A stretch of 48,352 nucleotides of DNA, taken from NCBI GenBank assembly GCA_902785105.1, contig CACZXF010000013.1:1-48352 (forward strand), in the 5' to 3' direction. Under the pieces are notes generated by a model. That model ran no database searches, was not told the DNA's origin, and saw only the letters and a list, made by a program, of their open reading frames with translations. Below are positions 1 through 8,157 of the stretch, piece by piece; within the stretch, counting starts at the first letter, position 1, and each line of letters opens with the position of its first letter. Both the position numbers and the translations under genes were made by a program. The DNA comes from an uncultured Eubacteriales bacterium (GTDB lineage Bacteria > Bacillota > Clostridia > Christensenellales > Aristaeellaceae).

Positions 1-247
1 TTTTTGCACTTTTGGGGTGAAATGCAATAGATTGCGCGAGGCCTTGCTATTGTTAGCTTTCTCTGGGGTGGTTAGGTTTCTCGTGAATAATTCAGGTTTA
101 ATAAATCTATTATATCATGTTAAAAATCCATTGGCAAGTATAATTATGACATTTACTGCCATAATCACTCCCCTTTCATTAAAGGTTCGTTTAAGGTTTC
201 TATTGTATTCTTCCATTAAGACTACCAAAATACGGGAGTTTATGGGC
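1..247. other. AT-rich upstream region without a recognised gene
   Basis: This stretch is much richer in A and T than the genes after it. The reading frame of the first adaptor gene stays open upstream to base 17, but that translation has no ribosome site or recognisable domain, so I do not count it as coding. A TATAAT-like hexamer lies at 139-144 without a convincing -35 partner. A GGGAG at 234-238 is the likely ribosome binding site of the next gene. Confidence 0.5.
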
Positions 248-1285
248 ATGAAGCGAAAAAAGAAAAAATGGGTCAGGCGGATTGTGTGGCTGGTCGTGCT
301 GGCGCTGCTTGGTTGTGGTTTTTATTTCATCGGACTGCCGATGCTCCAGAAAAGCGTAACCACCACATATGACACTTACACCGCCACGAGGGGATCCATC
401 TCCAACAACCTCTCCTTCAGCGGCAGCTTCGCGCTGAAGAACGCGGAGACGTTGTCGGCTTCCTCGTCCGGGACGGTGCGCAGCGTCTATGTGGCAGCGG
501 GCGACCGGGTGAAATCCGGGGACCGGCTGGTGCGGTTGTCCACCGGGGAGACGGTGAAGGCCTCCATGGACGGCACGGTCAACACGCTGGAAGTGGCGGC
601 AGGCGACGAGGTGAGCACGGGCCAGCAGCTCTGCCAGGTGGCGGACTTTTCCACGCTGTCCGTGAGCATCCGGGTGGACGAATACGACATCGGCGAGGTG
701 TCCGTAGGCCAGGCCTGCACGGTGACGGCCACCAGCCAGGAGAAGAGCTTCGAATCGGAAATCGCTTCCATTAATTATGTCAGCCAGTCCACCGGCAATG
801 TGGCCTACTACACGGCCACCGCGGATGTGGCGGTTTCGGAGGGGATCTATCCGGGGATGCAGGCCACCATCACCATCCCCAAGGCTTCCGTGGAGGACGT
901 TGTGATATTGAAGATGGACGCGCTGAGCTTTGACAAGACCAATCAAGCCTACGTCTGGATGAAGGATGAGGGCGAATATCTGAAACAGGTCAGCGTGGAG
1001 CTGGGTATGGACAATGAGAGCTATGTCGAGATCAAATCCGGGCTGAAGGAGGGCGACACCGTCTACGTCGAGGCCAAAGAAGAGGAGACCTCGGGTGGCA
1101 TCATGTCGCTGTTCGGCGGTATGCAGCGCAATCAGTTCAATCAGGAGCGCGGCACTCGCGGCACCAATCAGGGCAACTGGGGCGGACCCGGCGGCACTAC
1201 CGGCGGCAACGGTAGCAATGGCTCCACCCGCTCCGGCGGCAATGGCGGCACAGGCGGCGCGCCCGGCGGCGGAAACCAGAGGTAG
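248..1285 (+). CDS. HlyD/MacA-type membrane-anchored adaptor of an ABC exporter
   Basis: A 345-residue adaptor expected to work with the ABC transporter encoded directly downstream. It has a basic N-terminus (MKRKKKK), one membrane segment at about residues 12-34, then a barrel-sandwich (lipoyl-like) region made of two half motifs (SSGTVRSVYVAAGDRVKSGD and DGTVNTLEVAAGDEVSTGQ) and beta-barrel domains. There is no long coiled-coil hairpin, as is usual for adaptors of Gram-positive MacB-like systems. The C-terminal about 55 residues are Gly/Asn-rich and low in complexity. Start choice: ATG 248 lies 9 bases after GGGAG, while ATG 242 would be only 3 bases after it. The stop is followed 5 bases later by the ATPase gene, so the two are one operon. 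The exported substrate cannot be told from sequence. Confidence 0.85.
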   Translation: MKRKKKKWVRRIVWLVVLALLGCGFYFIGLPMLQKSVTTTYDTYTATRGSISNNLSFSGSFALKNAETLSASSSGTVRSVYVAAGDRVKSGDRLVRLSTGETVKASMDGTVNTLEVAAGDEVSTGQQLCQVADFSTLSVSIRVDEYDIGEVSVGQACTVTATSQEKSFESEIASINYVSQSTGNVAYYTATADVAVSEGIYPGMQATITIPKASVEDVVILKMDALSFDKTNQAYVWMKDEGEYLKQVSVELGMDNESYVEIKSGLKEGDTVYVEAKEEETSGGIMSLFGGMQRNQFNQERGTRGTNQGNWGGPGGTTGGNGSNGSTRSGGNGGTGGAPGGGNQR

Positions 1286-1290
1286 CGCCT

Positions 1291-1995
1291 ATGGAAGCAA
1301 GACCGAACTTTTTCGCCATGACAGACCTCCGCAAGTCCTATCCCCTGGGCGACGAGAGGCTGGAGGTGCTGCACGGCATCAGTCTGACACTGGAGAAGGG
1401 CGAATATCTCTCCGTGCTGGGGCCCTCGGGCAGCGGCAAGAGCACGCTGATAAACATCATCGGCTGCCTGGACACCGCCACATCAGGAGACTACATATTG
1501 AATGGTCAGCGCATTGAGGACATGGACGAGGATGATCTGGCCTGGATACGCAACCGGGAGATCGGCTTCATCTTCCAGAATTCCCAGCTCCTGCCCCGGC
1601 TGGACGCCCAGAAAAACGTGGAGCTGCCGCTGATCTACGCCGGGGTACCGGGACGGGAGCGCGCAAGGCGGGCCAGAGAGATGCTGGAGCGCGTGGGTCT
1701 GTCGGATCGCATGGAACATTATCCCAGCCAGCTCTCCGGCGGCCAGCAGCAGCGCGTCGCCATCGCCCGGGCGCTGGTCACCCGACCCACCCTCCTGCTG
1801 GCGGACGAACCCACCGGCGCGCTGGACCAGAAGACCGGCAGGCAGGTGATGGAGCTGTTCCAGCAATTGAATGAAGAGGGCAACACCATCATCATGATCA
1901 CCCACGATTTGAACATCGCGAAGCATGCCCGCCGGGTGGTGTACATCGTGGACGGCGAGATCACCGAACCCGAAGGGGGGCCGGAGTATGCTTAG
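1291..1995 (+). CDS. ABC transporter ATP-binding protein (MacB/LolD-like)
   Basis: A 234-residue ATPase subunit that would power the permease encoded next to it. Walker A is GPSGSGKST at residues 44-52, the ABC signature is LSGGQQQRVAIARAL at about 147-161, Walker B with the catalytic Glu is LLLADEP at about 167-173, and the H-loop is ITHD near 204. The order and the TGALD sequence after Walker B are typical of the MacB/LolD/FtsE group, which exports lipoproteins, peptides or macrolides. AGAGG at 1278-1282 lies 8 bases before the ATG. Its 3' end overlaps the permease gene by 8 bases, which suggests translational coupling. Confidence 0.93.
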   Translation: MEARPNFFAMTDLRKSYPLGDERLEVLHGISLTLEKGEYLSVLGPSGSGKSTLINIIGCLDTATSGDYILNGQRIEDMDEDDLAWIRNREIGFIFQNSQLLPRLDAQKNVELPLIYAGVPGRERARRAREMLERVGLSDRMEHYPSQLSGGQQQRVAIARALVTRPTLLLADEPTGALDQKTGRQVMELFQQLNEEGNTIIMITHDLNIAKHARRVVYIVDGEITEPEGGPEYA

Positions 1996-3199
1996 ACGTC
2001 TCCGGGCATCCCTCTCGATGCTGCTGGAAAACATCCACATGTCCGTGACCAACATCGCGCAGAACCGACTTCGGTCGGCGCTGACGGTGCTGGGCATCAT
2101 GATCGGCGTCACGGCAGTCATCGCGCTGATCACCACGGTGACGGCGGTGTCCACCTCCATCACCTCCTCCTTCGCCTCCATGGGCGCGGGCACGCTGACG
2201 CTGTCAGTGACGGGCAGCGACTTAAAGACCGGTCTGGCCCCGGAGGATCTGGAGATGCTGACCAATATGGAGTGCATCGAGGGCGTGACGCCTTCGGTGA
2301 CGCTCCGCTCGAGGGTATCAAGGGGCAGCGACTACGAGAGCAATATCACCATCGCGGGGCGCAATCCCTACTGGTTCTCCGTCAACGAGGACATCGTCAC
2401 ACGGGGCCGTCAACTGAACGTGCTGGACATGAACGGTATACACTACTGCTGCCTTATCGACCAGGACATGCAGGAATCCTTTTTCTACGGAGAGGACCCG
2501 CTGGAAAAGACGCTGTACGTCAGCGGCCTGCCGTTCACGGTGGTGGGGATATTCGACACGTCGGGCGACACCTCCGTGGCCGCGATGCTGTCCGGCTCCC
2601 CGGACATACTCATCCCCTACACCACCGCCCTGCGGCTGAACAACACCACCGACGTGACCAGTTTGACGCTGTACCTCGCCGAGGGCTGGGACAGCGGCAC
2701 CGCCACTCCTGTGCTGGAGAGCGCCCTGGACGAGCTGTTCAGCTATGAGGAGGACTGCTACGAGATCAACAACATGGACAGTCTGGAATCCACCATGGAG
2801 AGCATGACCTCCATGATGGCGGCGCTGCTGGGCGGCATCGCGTCCATCGCGCTGCTGGTGGGCGGCATTGGCATCATGAACATGATGCTGACCTCCGTCA
2901 CCGAGCGCACGGTGGAGATCGGCTTAAAGAAGGCTCTCGGAGCCAAGCCGCGGCAGATCCAGGCCCAGTTCCTCATCGAATCCTTCATACTATCCTTGTC
3001 TGGCGGCGTCATCGGCACGATCATCGGCCTGGGGGTATCCTTCGGCCTGTGCAGGGCCATGGGCGCGGCGTTCACCGTCTCCCACGGGGCCATCATCCTC
3101 GGCGTAGGCTTCTCCGCCCTGGTGGGCATCGTGTTCGGCTGGGCCCCGGCGCGAAAGGCCAGCAAGCTGAATCCCATCGACGCGTTGAGGCGGATGTAA
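1988..3199 (+). CDS. MacB/FtsX-type ABC transporter permease
   Basis: A 403-residue permease. It has an N-terminal membrane segment (about residues 33-55), a large extracellular MacB_PCD-like domain (about 60-270), then three C-terminal membrane segments of the FtsX fold. The family signature near residue 300 (GGIGIMNMMLTSVTERT.EIGLKKALGA) is clear. Start at ATG 1988, preceded by GGAG and overlapping the ATPase gene; the longer frame starting at 1925 would lie inside the ATPase gene. With the ATPase and the HlyD-type protein it forms a complete tripartite-like exporter, although a monoderm cell would have no outer membrane for a TolC partner. Confidence 0.92.
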   Translation: MLRRLRASLSMLLENIHMSVTNIAQNRLRSALTVLGIMIGVTAVIALITTVTAVSTSITSSFASMGAGTLTLSVTGSDLKTGLAPEDLEMLTNMECIEGVTPSVTLRSRVSRGSDYESNITIAGRNPYWFSVNEDIVTRGRQLNVLDMNGIHYCCLIDQDMQESFFYGEDPLEKTLYVSGLPFTVVGIFDTSGDTSVAAMLSGSPDILIPYTTALRLNNTTDVTSLTLYLAEGWDSGTATPVLESALDELFSYEEDCYEINNMDSLESTMESMTSMMAALLGGIASIALLVGGIGIMNMMLTSVTERTVEIGLKKALGAKPRQIQAQFLIESFILSLSGGVIGTIIGLGVSFGLCRAMGAAFTVSHGAIILGVGFSALVGIVFGWAPARKASKLNPIDALRRM

Positions 3200-3225
3200 T
3201 GCTGGCACAGCATATTTGGGTTTTT

Positions 3226-3263
3226 GGGGGACGCCCCCTGACAAATCCTTGTTTTTCCACAAA
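3226..3263 (+). promoter_or_regulatory. Small G5/C5 hairpin plus a 25-base motif shared with 20020-20044
   Basis: GGGGG-ACG-CCCCC (3226-3238) is directly followed by a 25-base block beginning TGACAAATCC (3239-3263). The same block, with 4 mismatches, occurs at 20020-20044 in another gene-to-gene spacer. Both copies lie about 50-60 bases upstream of a start codon. Whether it is a promoter-like, processing or termination signal cannot be decided here. Confidence 0.4.
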
Positions 3264-3289
3264 TAACCTATTATAAAGGAGGCTGCCCC

Positions 3290-4498
3290 ATGAAACGATT
3301 CATCTGCGTTGTCCTTTCCCTGTGCCTGCTTGCGTCCCTCGGAGCGCTGGCGGAATCTGCCTTTGACTTTGACGCCACGGTGGTGTGCATCCAGCCGGAA
3401 TATGTGACGGCGGCCATCGGGGGCACTGTGTCCTCCGTACCGGTACAGGCCGGGCAACTCATCGACGCTGGGGACGTCGTGGTCTCGCTGAGCACCACGA
3501 AGATCTACGCCGGGGCGAATGGCACGGTCACCGGCGTGTTCTGCGCGCCCGGAGACAGCATATCCGACATCGTGGGACACTATGGGGCGTTGATGTACAT
3601 TGAGCCTGACGGGAAGTACACGGTGGCGGCCTCCACGGACAACGCCTACAACCTGTCCGAAAACAAGTACATTCACGTGGGCGAGCAGGTGTGGCTGAGC
3701 TGCGCGGACGGCACACACACCGGCGAGGGCTTTGTCACCAGCGTGGACGGCACCAACTACAATGTGGAGGTCACCTCAGGCGGGTTCTACATGGGTGAGA
3801 CGGTCTCCATCTATCGCAGCTCCAGCCGTACCGCCAAGAGCCGCATCGGTCGGGGCGACATCGGGCGCATCGCCAATGTGGCCGTTTCCGGACCCTCCGA
3901 GGGTGGCAGCGTGGTGTTCATGCACGTCGGGGAAGGCAGCGAAGTCAAGGCTGGCGACCTGCTGATAGAGACCCTCGCCGGGGAGTTCGACGCCCGCTAC
4001 TGCACCGGCAGCGACATCGTCAGCACTGCCGACGGCGTGGTGGCCAGCGTCAACGCCCAGGCCGGCGGCACTATCAACAAGGGCGATGTGGTCGCCACTA
4101 TCTATCCCACCGGGAATTTCCAGTTGGAGGCCCAAGTCAACGAGATGGACCTGTCCGCGCTGTCCGTGGGCACCCTGGTCAACATCAAGTTCAACTGGAA
4201 CGAGGACGATGAAGACGCCCATGTCTATCAGGGCACCGTCAGCCGCATACTCTACACGCCCCTGGAATCCGGCGGCGGCGAAGACACCGCCATCTATCCC
4301 GCCTATATCGACTTTGACGCCGACGACAGCATCCGGTTGGGCATGACCGCCACGGTCCGCCCCGCTGTTGCCGCGACCGTCGAGGAAGAGGACAAGGCCA
4401 TCGAAGTGGACGAGGCGGAGGAAGAGGACGACGCCGTCGAAGAACCTGCGGCAGAAGAAGATCACGAAGCAAAGGGAAAGCACAGGGCAAAGGAATAA
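3290..4498 (+). CDS. Secreted HlyD-like adaptor protein with two lipoyl-like domains
   Basis: A 402-residue protein with a clear signal peptide (MKRFICVVLSLCLLASLGALA, cleavage about residue 21). It carries two barrel-sandwich blocks: one at about 35-90 (AAIGGTVSSVPVQAGQLIDAG) and one at about 210-270 (ADGVVASVNAQAGGTINKGD), followed by a beta-barrel region. The last 40 residues are strongly acidic (many E and D) and then basic. No second membrane segment is visible, so the mature protein is secreted or wall-associated. AAAGGAGG at 3275-3282 is 7 bases from the ATG. It belongs to the exporter operon and resembles the 365-residue protein encoded at 5799, so the locus has three adaptor-type proteins for one transporter. 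Confidence 0.8.
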   Translation: MKRFICVVLSLCLLASLGALAESAFDFDATVVCIQPEYVTAAIGGTVSSVPVQAGQLIDAGDVVVSLSTTKIYAGANGTVTGVFCAPGDSISDIVGHYGALMYIEPDGKYTVAASTDNAYNLSENKYIHVGEQVWLSCADGTHTGEGFVTSVDGTNYNVEVTSGGFYMGETVSIYRSSSRTAKSRIGRGDIGRIANVAVSGPSEGGSVVFMHVGEGSEVKAGDLLIETLAGEFDARYCTGSDIVSTADGVVASVNAQAGGTINKGDVVATIYPTGNFQLEAQVNEMDLSALSVGTLVNIKFNWNEDDEDAHVYQGTVSRILYTPLESGGGEDTAIYPAYIDFDADDSIRLGMTATVRPAVAATVEEEDKAIEVDEAEEEDDAVEEPAAEEDHEAKGKHRAKE

Positions 4499-4534
4499 TA
4501 TTCTAATATTTCTGTGGGAAAAGGAGGGAGTCCC

Positions 4535-5788
4535 ATGAAGCGTTGGCTGATCGTGCTGATGATCGCCGCCCTGTTGGCGGGGACGGTCTGCCTGTCTCAG
4601 GCTGAAGACGCGTCCGTCGAGGAGATAGAGGAGACGGTTGAGTCCGAACCTGAACCGGAGCCCGAGCCTGCAATGCTGGCGGAGCCTCAGCCAGAACCGG
4701 AACCCGAACAGGAACCCGTTCCGGAACCGGAGCCCGAAGCTGTTTCTGAAACAGAGGATGAAGGCGAACCGGAAGATGAATCTGATCCAGAGCAGGAGGA
4801 AACGCCTGATGAAGTCCAGGACTCCGAATCGGTTCCATCCATTCAGCCTGTGGACGTGGGCGAAGAAACGACGCCCGTCGAGCCTGACCCCGGGGAAAAC
4901 CCAGGGGATGATGTGACGCCCACCCCGGAGATCACCCCCACCCCCTCCCTTTCGCCCGAAGCCCCGACGGAAGAGCCTGAGGAAGAGGAGGCCAGCAAGC
5001 AGGTGGTCCGGATACAGGTGTGGCTCTACCTGCTGGAGTACCTGCCGGAGGAATACATCACCGGCATCTACGACGAGGCGACCATACTAGCGGTGGCAGC
5101 CTTCCAGGAGGACTATGAGCTGCCCGTCACCGGCATCTGTGACGACGTGACCTACGCGCTGCTCAAGACGCTGGCGAAAGTCCTCGAACCCACGGCCACG
5201 CCGACGCCCACGATATCCCCAAGCACATCGCCTTCAAGGTCGCCCTCCGCCTCCCCCTCCGTCTCGCCGTCCGCGTCCGCCAAGGCGTCGACCAAAAGCA
5301 GCGGCAGTTCTTCCGGTTCCTCGGCCGCTGAAAACGTTTCGGAGGAAACGAAGGAATGGCTCAACGGCGTGACCCCCGGCGAGGCGCTGACCTCCTCCCA
5401 CGTCAGCGGCAATAAGAATACCACCGCTTATGGGAGCGTCGACCTGGACGGGAACACCATGCTACCGGGATTCGCCATTGAGAACGGCACCTATGTCCAC
5501 AGCGTTGACGGCGCGGTGCTCCAGCTCACCGGCACAGGCAGCGCGCCGGTCTGGCACTTTGACGGCGAGGCGCTCCATGCACTGTCCCGAAGCGGCGTGC
5601 AGTGGGTCACGCTGAACACCGCCAACAGCTTCACCGGCGTGGTCTACGACATGCTGCGCACGGCAGGCTATACGGACAATACCTTCACCTATACCGTCAG
5701 CGGCGGGGAAATCACCGTAATCATCAACGGACAGCGCTACCGCGCCGCGTCCAACGGCTTTGGCCGGCTCGTATTGAGCGCTGAATAA
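4535..5788 (+). CDS. Secreted protein with Glu-Pro-rich region and peptidoglycan-binding-like domain
   Basis: A 417-residue exported protein. The signal peptide is MKRWLIVLMIAALLAGTVCLSQA. Residues about 29-75 are a Glu/Pro repeat stretch (EPEPEPEP-type), then an acidic, Pro/Thr-rich spacer. Residues about 157-213 (VWLYLLEYLPEEYITGIYDE ... AVAAFQEDYELPVTG) match the peptidoglycan-binding domain 1 pattern (helix, GxYD/T, AVxxFQ, GxxD). A Ser/Pro/Ala linker (about 215-265) leads to a C-terminal domain I do not recognise. Start at ATG 4535 after AAGGAGGG (4521-4528); the frame is open from 4514 but without a ribosome site. It sits between two HlyD-like genes, which suggests it anchors the adaptor assembly in the cell wall; that role is inference. 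Confidence 0.72.
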   Translation: MKRWLIVLMIAALLAGTVCLSQAEDASVEEIEETVESEPEPEPEPAMLAEPQPEPEPEQEPVPEPEPEAVSETEDEGEPEDESDPEQEETPDEVQDSESVPSIQPVDVGEETTPVEPDPGENPGDDVTPTPEITPTPSLSPEAPTEEPEEEEASKQVVRIQVWLYLLEYLPEEYITGIYDEATILAVAAFQEDYELPVTGICDDVTYALLKTLAKVLEPTATPTPTISPSTSPSRSPSASPSVSPSASAKASTKSSGSSSGSSAAENVSEETKEWLNGVTPGEALTSSHVSGNKNTTAYGSVDLDGNTMLPGFAIENGTYVHSVDGAVLQLTGTGSAPVWHFDGEALHALSRSGVQWVTLNTANSFTGVVYDMLRTAGYTDNTFTYTVSGGEITVIINGQRYRAASNGFGRLVLSAE

Positions 5789-5798
5789 GGAGGCCGAC

Positions 5799-6896
5799 AT
5801 GAGACGAACATTATTGTTGCTTTTGGCTCTGCTCTGTCTGGCCTCCGCGGCGTCGGCGGAGGTCTCCGCCAACGGCGTGATACAGTACGGCGCGGCCATC
5901 ACACAACTGGCGACCATGGGTGGCCGGATCAGCAGGGTCAACGTCATGGCCGGCGAGTACGTGCGCCCCGGCGACGCGCTGGTCACGCTGTCGCCCAATC
6001 GGGTCTACGCGCCTTGCAGCGGCACCGTGGAATCGGTATTCGCGGGGATCGGCCAGAGTGCCGACGCGGCCACCCAGCAGTACGGCGGGGCGGTCACCAT
6101 CGCCCCGGAGAGCCTGTACACCATCTACGCCACCGCCGAGAACGCCTACAAGAGCGTGCGCACCTCCCGCTTCTCCTCCGGGCAGGAGGTCTACATGAAG
6201 TGCACCAAGGACGGCACCCACCGGGGCATGGGCCGCATCACCCGCGTAGATGGGGACATCTTCCTCGTGGAGGTCACCGGCGGCAGCTTCTACAACGGTG
6301 AGACCGTGTATGTCTACATGGAGTCCGACTGCGATTCCTCCGACCGGCTGGGCAAGGGTACGGCAGTGGCGGCAACGGCAGAATCCGTGAAGGCGGAGGG
6401 TTTCGTATCACGCATCCACGTTCATCCCGGAGATTATGTCGAGAAGGGGCAGCTTCTGCTGGAGACGCTGTCAGAGCTGCCTTCGGACGGCTTTCTCTCT
6501 GCCGACTGCGTCATCCCCGCCCAGGCGGAGGGCTATGTCACCGCCATCTACGCGGAAGCCGGGGCGGACATCGAGCGCGGTGGTATGCTGATCGACTTCT
6601 GCCCCGTGGGTTCGCTGGAGGTCATCGCCCAGGTCGGCGCGGAGGACCTGCCCTCCGTCAACGTCGGAAGCCCCGCGACGGTGATCCTCGAAACCGCCGA
6701 GGAAACACTGCGGCTCGGGGGAACCGTCGCCGCCGTCGCCTACATTCCGGAAACCTCAGAGGATAATATCACTACCTATGCTGTACGAATCTCTTTCAAC
6801 GGAACTGTTGAAACCGACTCTCAATCCGCTTTTGCCTACCTTTCGATCAATGAAATCACGCGTCCGGGTATGCACGTGGCGGTTTTGATCGAATAG
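5799..6896 (+). CDS. Secreted HlyD-like adaptor protein (second paralogue)
   Basis: A 365-residue protein with a signal peptide (MRRTLLLLLALLCLASAASA). Its layout matches the 402-residue protein at 3290: a lipoyl-like block near residues 35-85 (MGGRISRVNVMAGEYVRPGD), a middle domain containing the same GGxFYxGETVxxY pattern (here GGSFYNGETVYVY), and a second lipoyl-like block (QAEGYVTAIYAEAGADIERG). It lacks the acidic tail of the other copy. AAGGAGG (5787-5793) overlaps the previous stop codon and is 5-6 bases from the ATG. It is the last gene of the operon and is followed by a strong terminator. Confidence 0.78.
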   Translation: MRRTLLLLLALLCLASAASAEVSANGVIQYGAAITQLATMGGRISRVNVMAGEYVRPGDALVTLSPNRVYAPCSGTVESVFAGIGQSADAATQQYGGAVTIAPESLYTIYATAENAYKSVRTSRFSSGQEVYMKCTKDGTHRGMGRITRVDGDIFLVEVTGGSFYNGETVYVYMESDCDSSDRLGKGTAVAATAESVKAEGFVSRIHVHPGDYVEKGQLLLETLSELPSDGFLSADCVIPAQAEGYVTAIYAEAGADIERGGMLIDFCPVGSLEVIAQVGAEDLPSVNVGSPATVILETAEETLRLGGTVAAVAYIPETSEDNITTYAVRISFNGTVETDSQSAFAYLSINEITRPGMHVAVLIE

Positions 6897-6913
6897 CTGT
6901 TATTTTGTAATAA

Positions 6914-6942
6914 TCCCCGGTGGATCGATCGTCCACCGGGGA
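6914..6942. terminator. Bidirectional terminator hairpin
   Basis: TCCCCGGTGGA (6914-6924) pairs perfectly with TCCACCGGGGA (6932-6942), giving an 11-bp stem with a 7-base loop. It stands between the converging exporter operon and the minus-strand phosphoesterase gene. The flanks are T-rich but not a full T tract on either strand. Confidence 0.8.
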
Positions 6943-6947
6943 ATTGT

Positions 6948-8147
6948 CTATTCTATGCGACAGTACAGATTGTCTCCATTGTGCTCCTCCATCACGAGGC
7001 TCATGTATTGCCAAAAGATATTCTCTTTTTGGGCGCTCCACAGCGCGTAAGCCGGGTCAGCCTTCCATGAGGGATCGTCGCTTCGGTAGGTCCCGGAGAA
7101 ATAGGCCAGATTGAATCGCGTGGCGTAGTCCGCCATCAGTTCTCTGTTTTCATCACTCACATTCTCAAGAGCGGCGCTCACCTTTTCCCGGTTGATCTGC
7201 TCCGCCCATTCGCGGCTTTCTGAGAGAAATCCTTCGGGAAGGAAATCCTGACTGAGTGACATCGCCTGATAGGTCAGGGTTCCATCCTCCAGCGTCAACA
7301 GGGCATATCTGTGGGGCCAGGTGCAGAAGGCCCCGAGGGCCGCGTCGGTAACGCCGTCACTTTTCGCGATGTGCTGGGCGTGGATGTGTCCGGACAGGTT
7401 GAGGCGAACACCATAGATCTTCATCAGGTTCAGCATGGACTCATTGCCCATCATCACAAAGCTGTCCTTCAGGAATTCGGTGTGCGGGAGCAGATTGTGA
7501 TGGGTGGCGGTGACGGCTGTCGCGCCGTCCGCGTGCTGTAAGGTGTTTTCCAGCCAGTCCGCGTGACTCGCGAGGAACATGCCGAAGGTCTGCGCGCCAC
7601 CCTGATAGAAGGAGACGTCCAGCATCGGGATGATGAGGTCGTCGTTCACTTCGACGGTATAGGAGAGATTCGCCTTGCCCTCGGGCGGCTTCATGAAGTC
7701 CGCATAGATGCTTCTGAATGCCTCCGGTGTGACGGATTCCGTATAATACCAGCTATCGACGTTAAAGCCCCGGGCTGTTGTGACATTGATGTCGTGATTC
7801 CCAGGGATGACCCATACGGAGGCGCCCTCGGCCTCGATGCTCTCAAACCAGCTTGCCAGCGCGATGTGGCTCTCCTTCTCTCCGTTGAAGGTCAGATCGC
7901 CGGTTACGATCAGCGCGTCCGGCATTCGCTCATGGACCTCGTGCGCCAGGGCCTCCATCAGTTCATCACTGTGCTGGGTCAGCTTTCCATCCCCCGCGCG
8001 CAGCGCGCGGATGAACAGGTCGCTCCCTTCATACAGGCACTTTGCCATGTAATGAATATCGGAAACAACCATAACTCGCGTCGCGCGGGCGTTGTTCGGA
8101 ATCAACGCAAGCAGCGCGACAATGATAAGGATAACTCTGTTTCTCAT
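6948..8147 (-). CDS. Secreted calcineurin-like metallophosphoesterase
   Basis: A 399-residue exported phosphoesterase. Metal-ligand motifs of the calcineurin-like fold are all present in order: SDIH (D30, H32), GDLTFNGE (about 82), GNHD (about 118), THHNLLPH (about 204) and GHIHAQH (about 240). The N-terminus (MRNRVILIIVALLALIPNNARA) is a signal peptide or anchor. Start chosen at 8147 because AAAGGA stands just upstream; the same frame runs open to 8321 but only across the upstream aldo/keto reductase gene. The substrate is unknown; phosphodiester or nucleotide hydrolysis outside the membrane is likely. It is the last gene of a three-gene minus-strand operon, 10 bases after the reductase stop. 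Confidence 0.88.
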   Translation of the reverse strand: MRNRVILIIVALLALIPNNARATRVMVVSDIHYMAKCLYEGSDLFIRALRAGDGKLTQHSDELMEALAHEVHERMPDALIVTGDLTFNGEKESHIALASWFESIEAEGASVWVIPGNHDINVTTARGFNVDSWYYTESVTPEAFRSIYADFMKPPEGKANLSYTVEVNDDLIIPMLDVSFYQGGAQTFGMFLASHADWLENTLQHADGATAVTATHHNLLPHTEFLKDSFVMMGNESMLNLMKIYGVRLNLSGHIHAQHIAKSDGVTDAALGAFCTWPHRYALLTLEDGTLTYQAMSLSQDFLPEGFLSESREWAEQINREKVSAALENVSDENRELMADYATRFNLAYFSGTYRSDDPSWKADPAYALWSAQKENIFWQYMSLVMEEHNGDNLYCRIE

Positions 8148-8157
8148 CCGATTCCTT

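Noticed and set aside
17-247. N-terminal extension of the first adaptor protein
   Set aside because: Low-GC sequence without a ribosome site; a good site stands before ATG 248.
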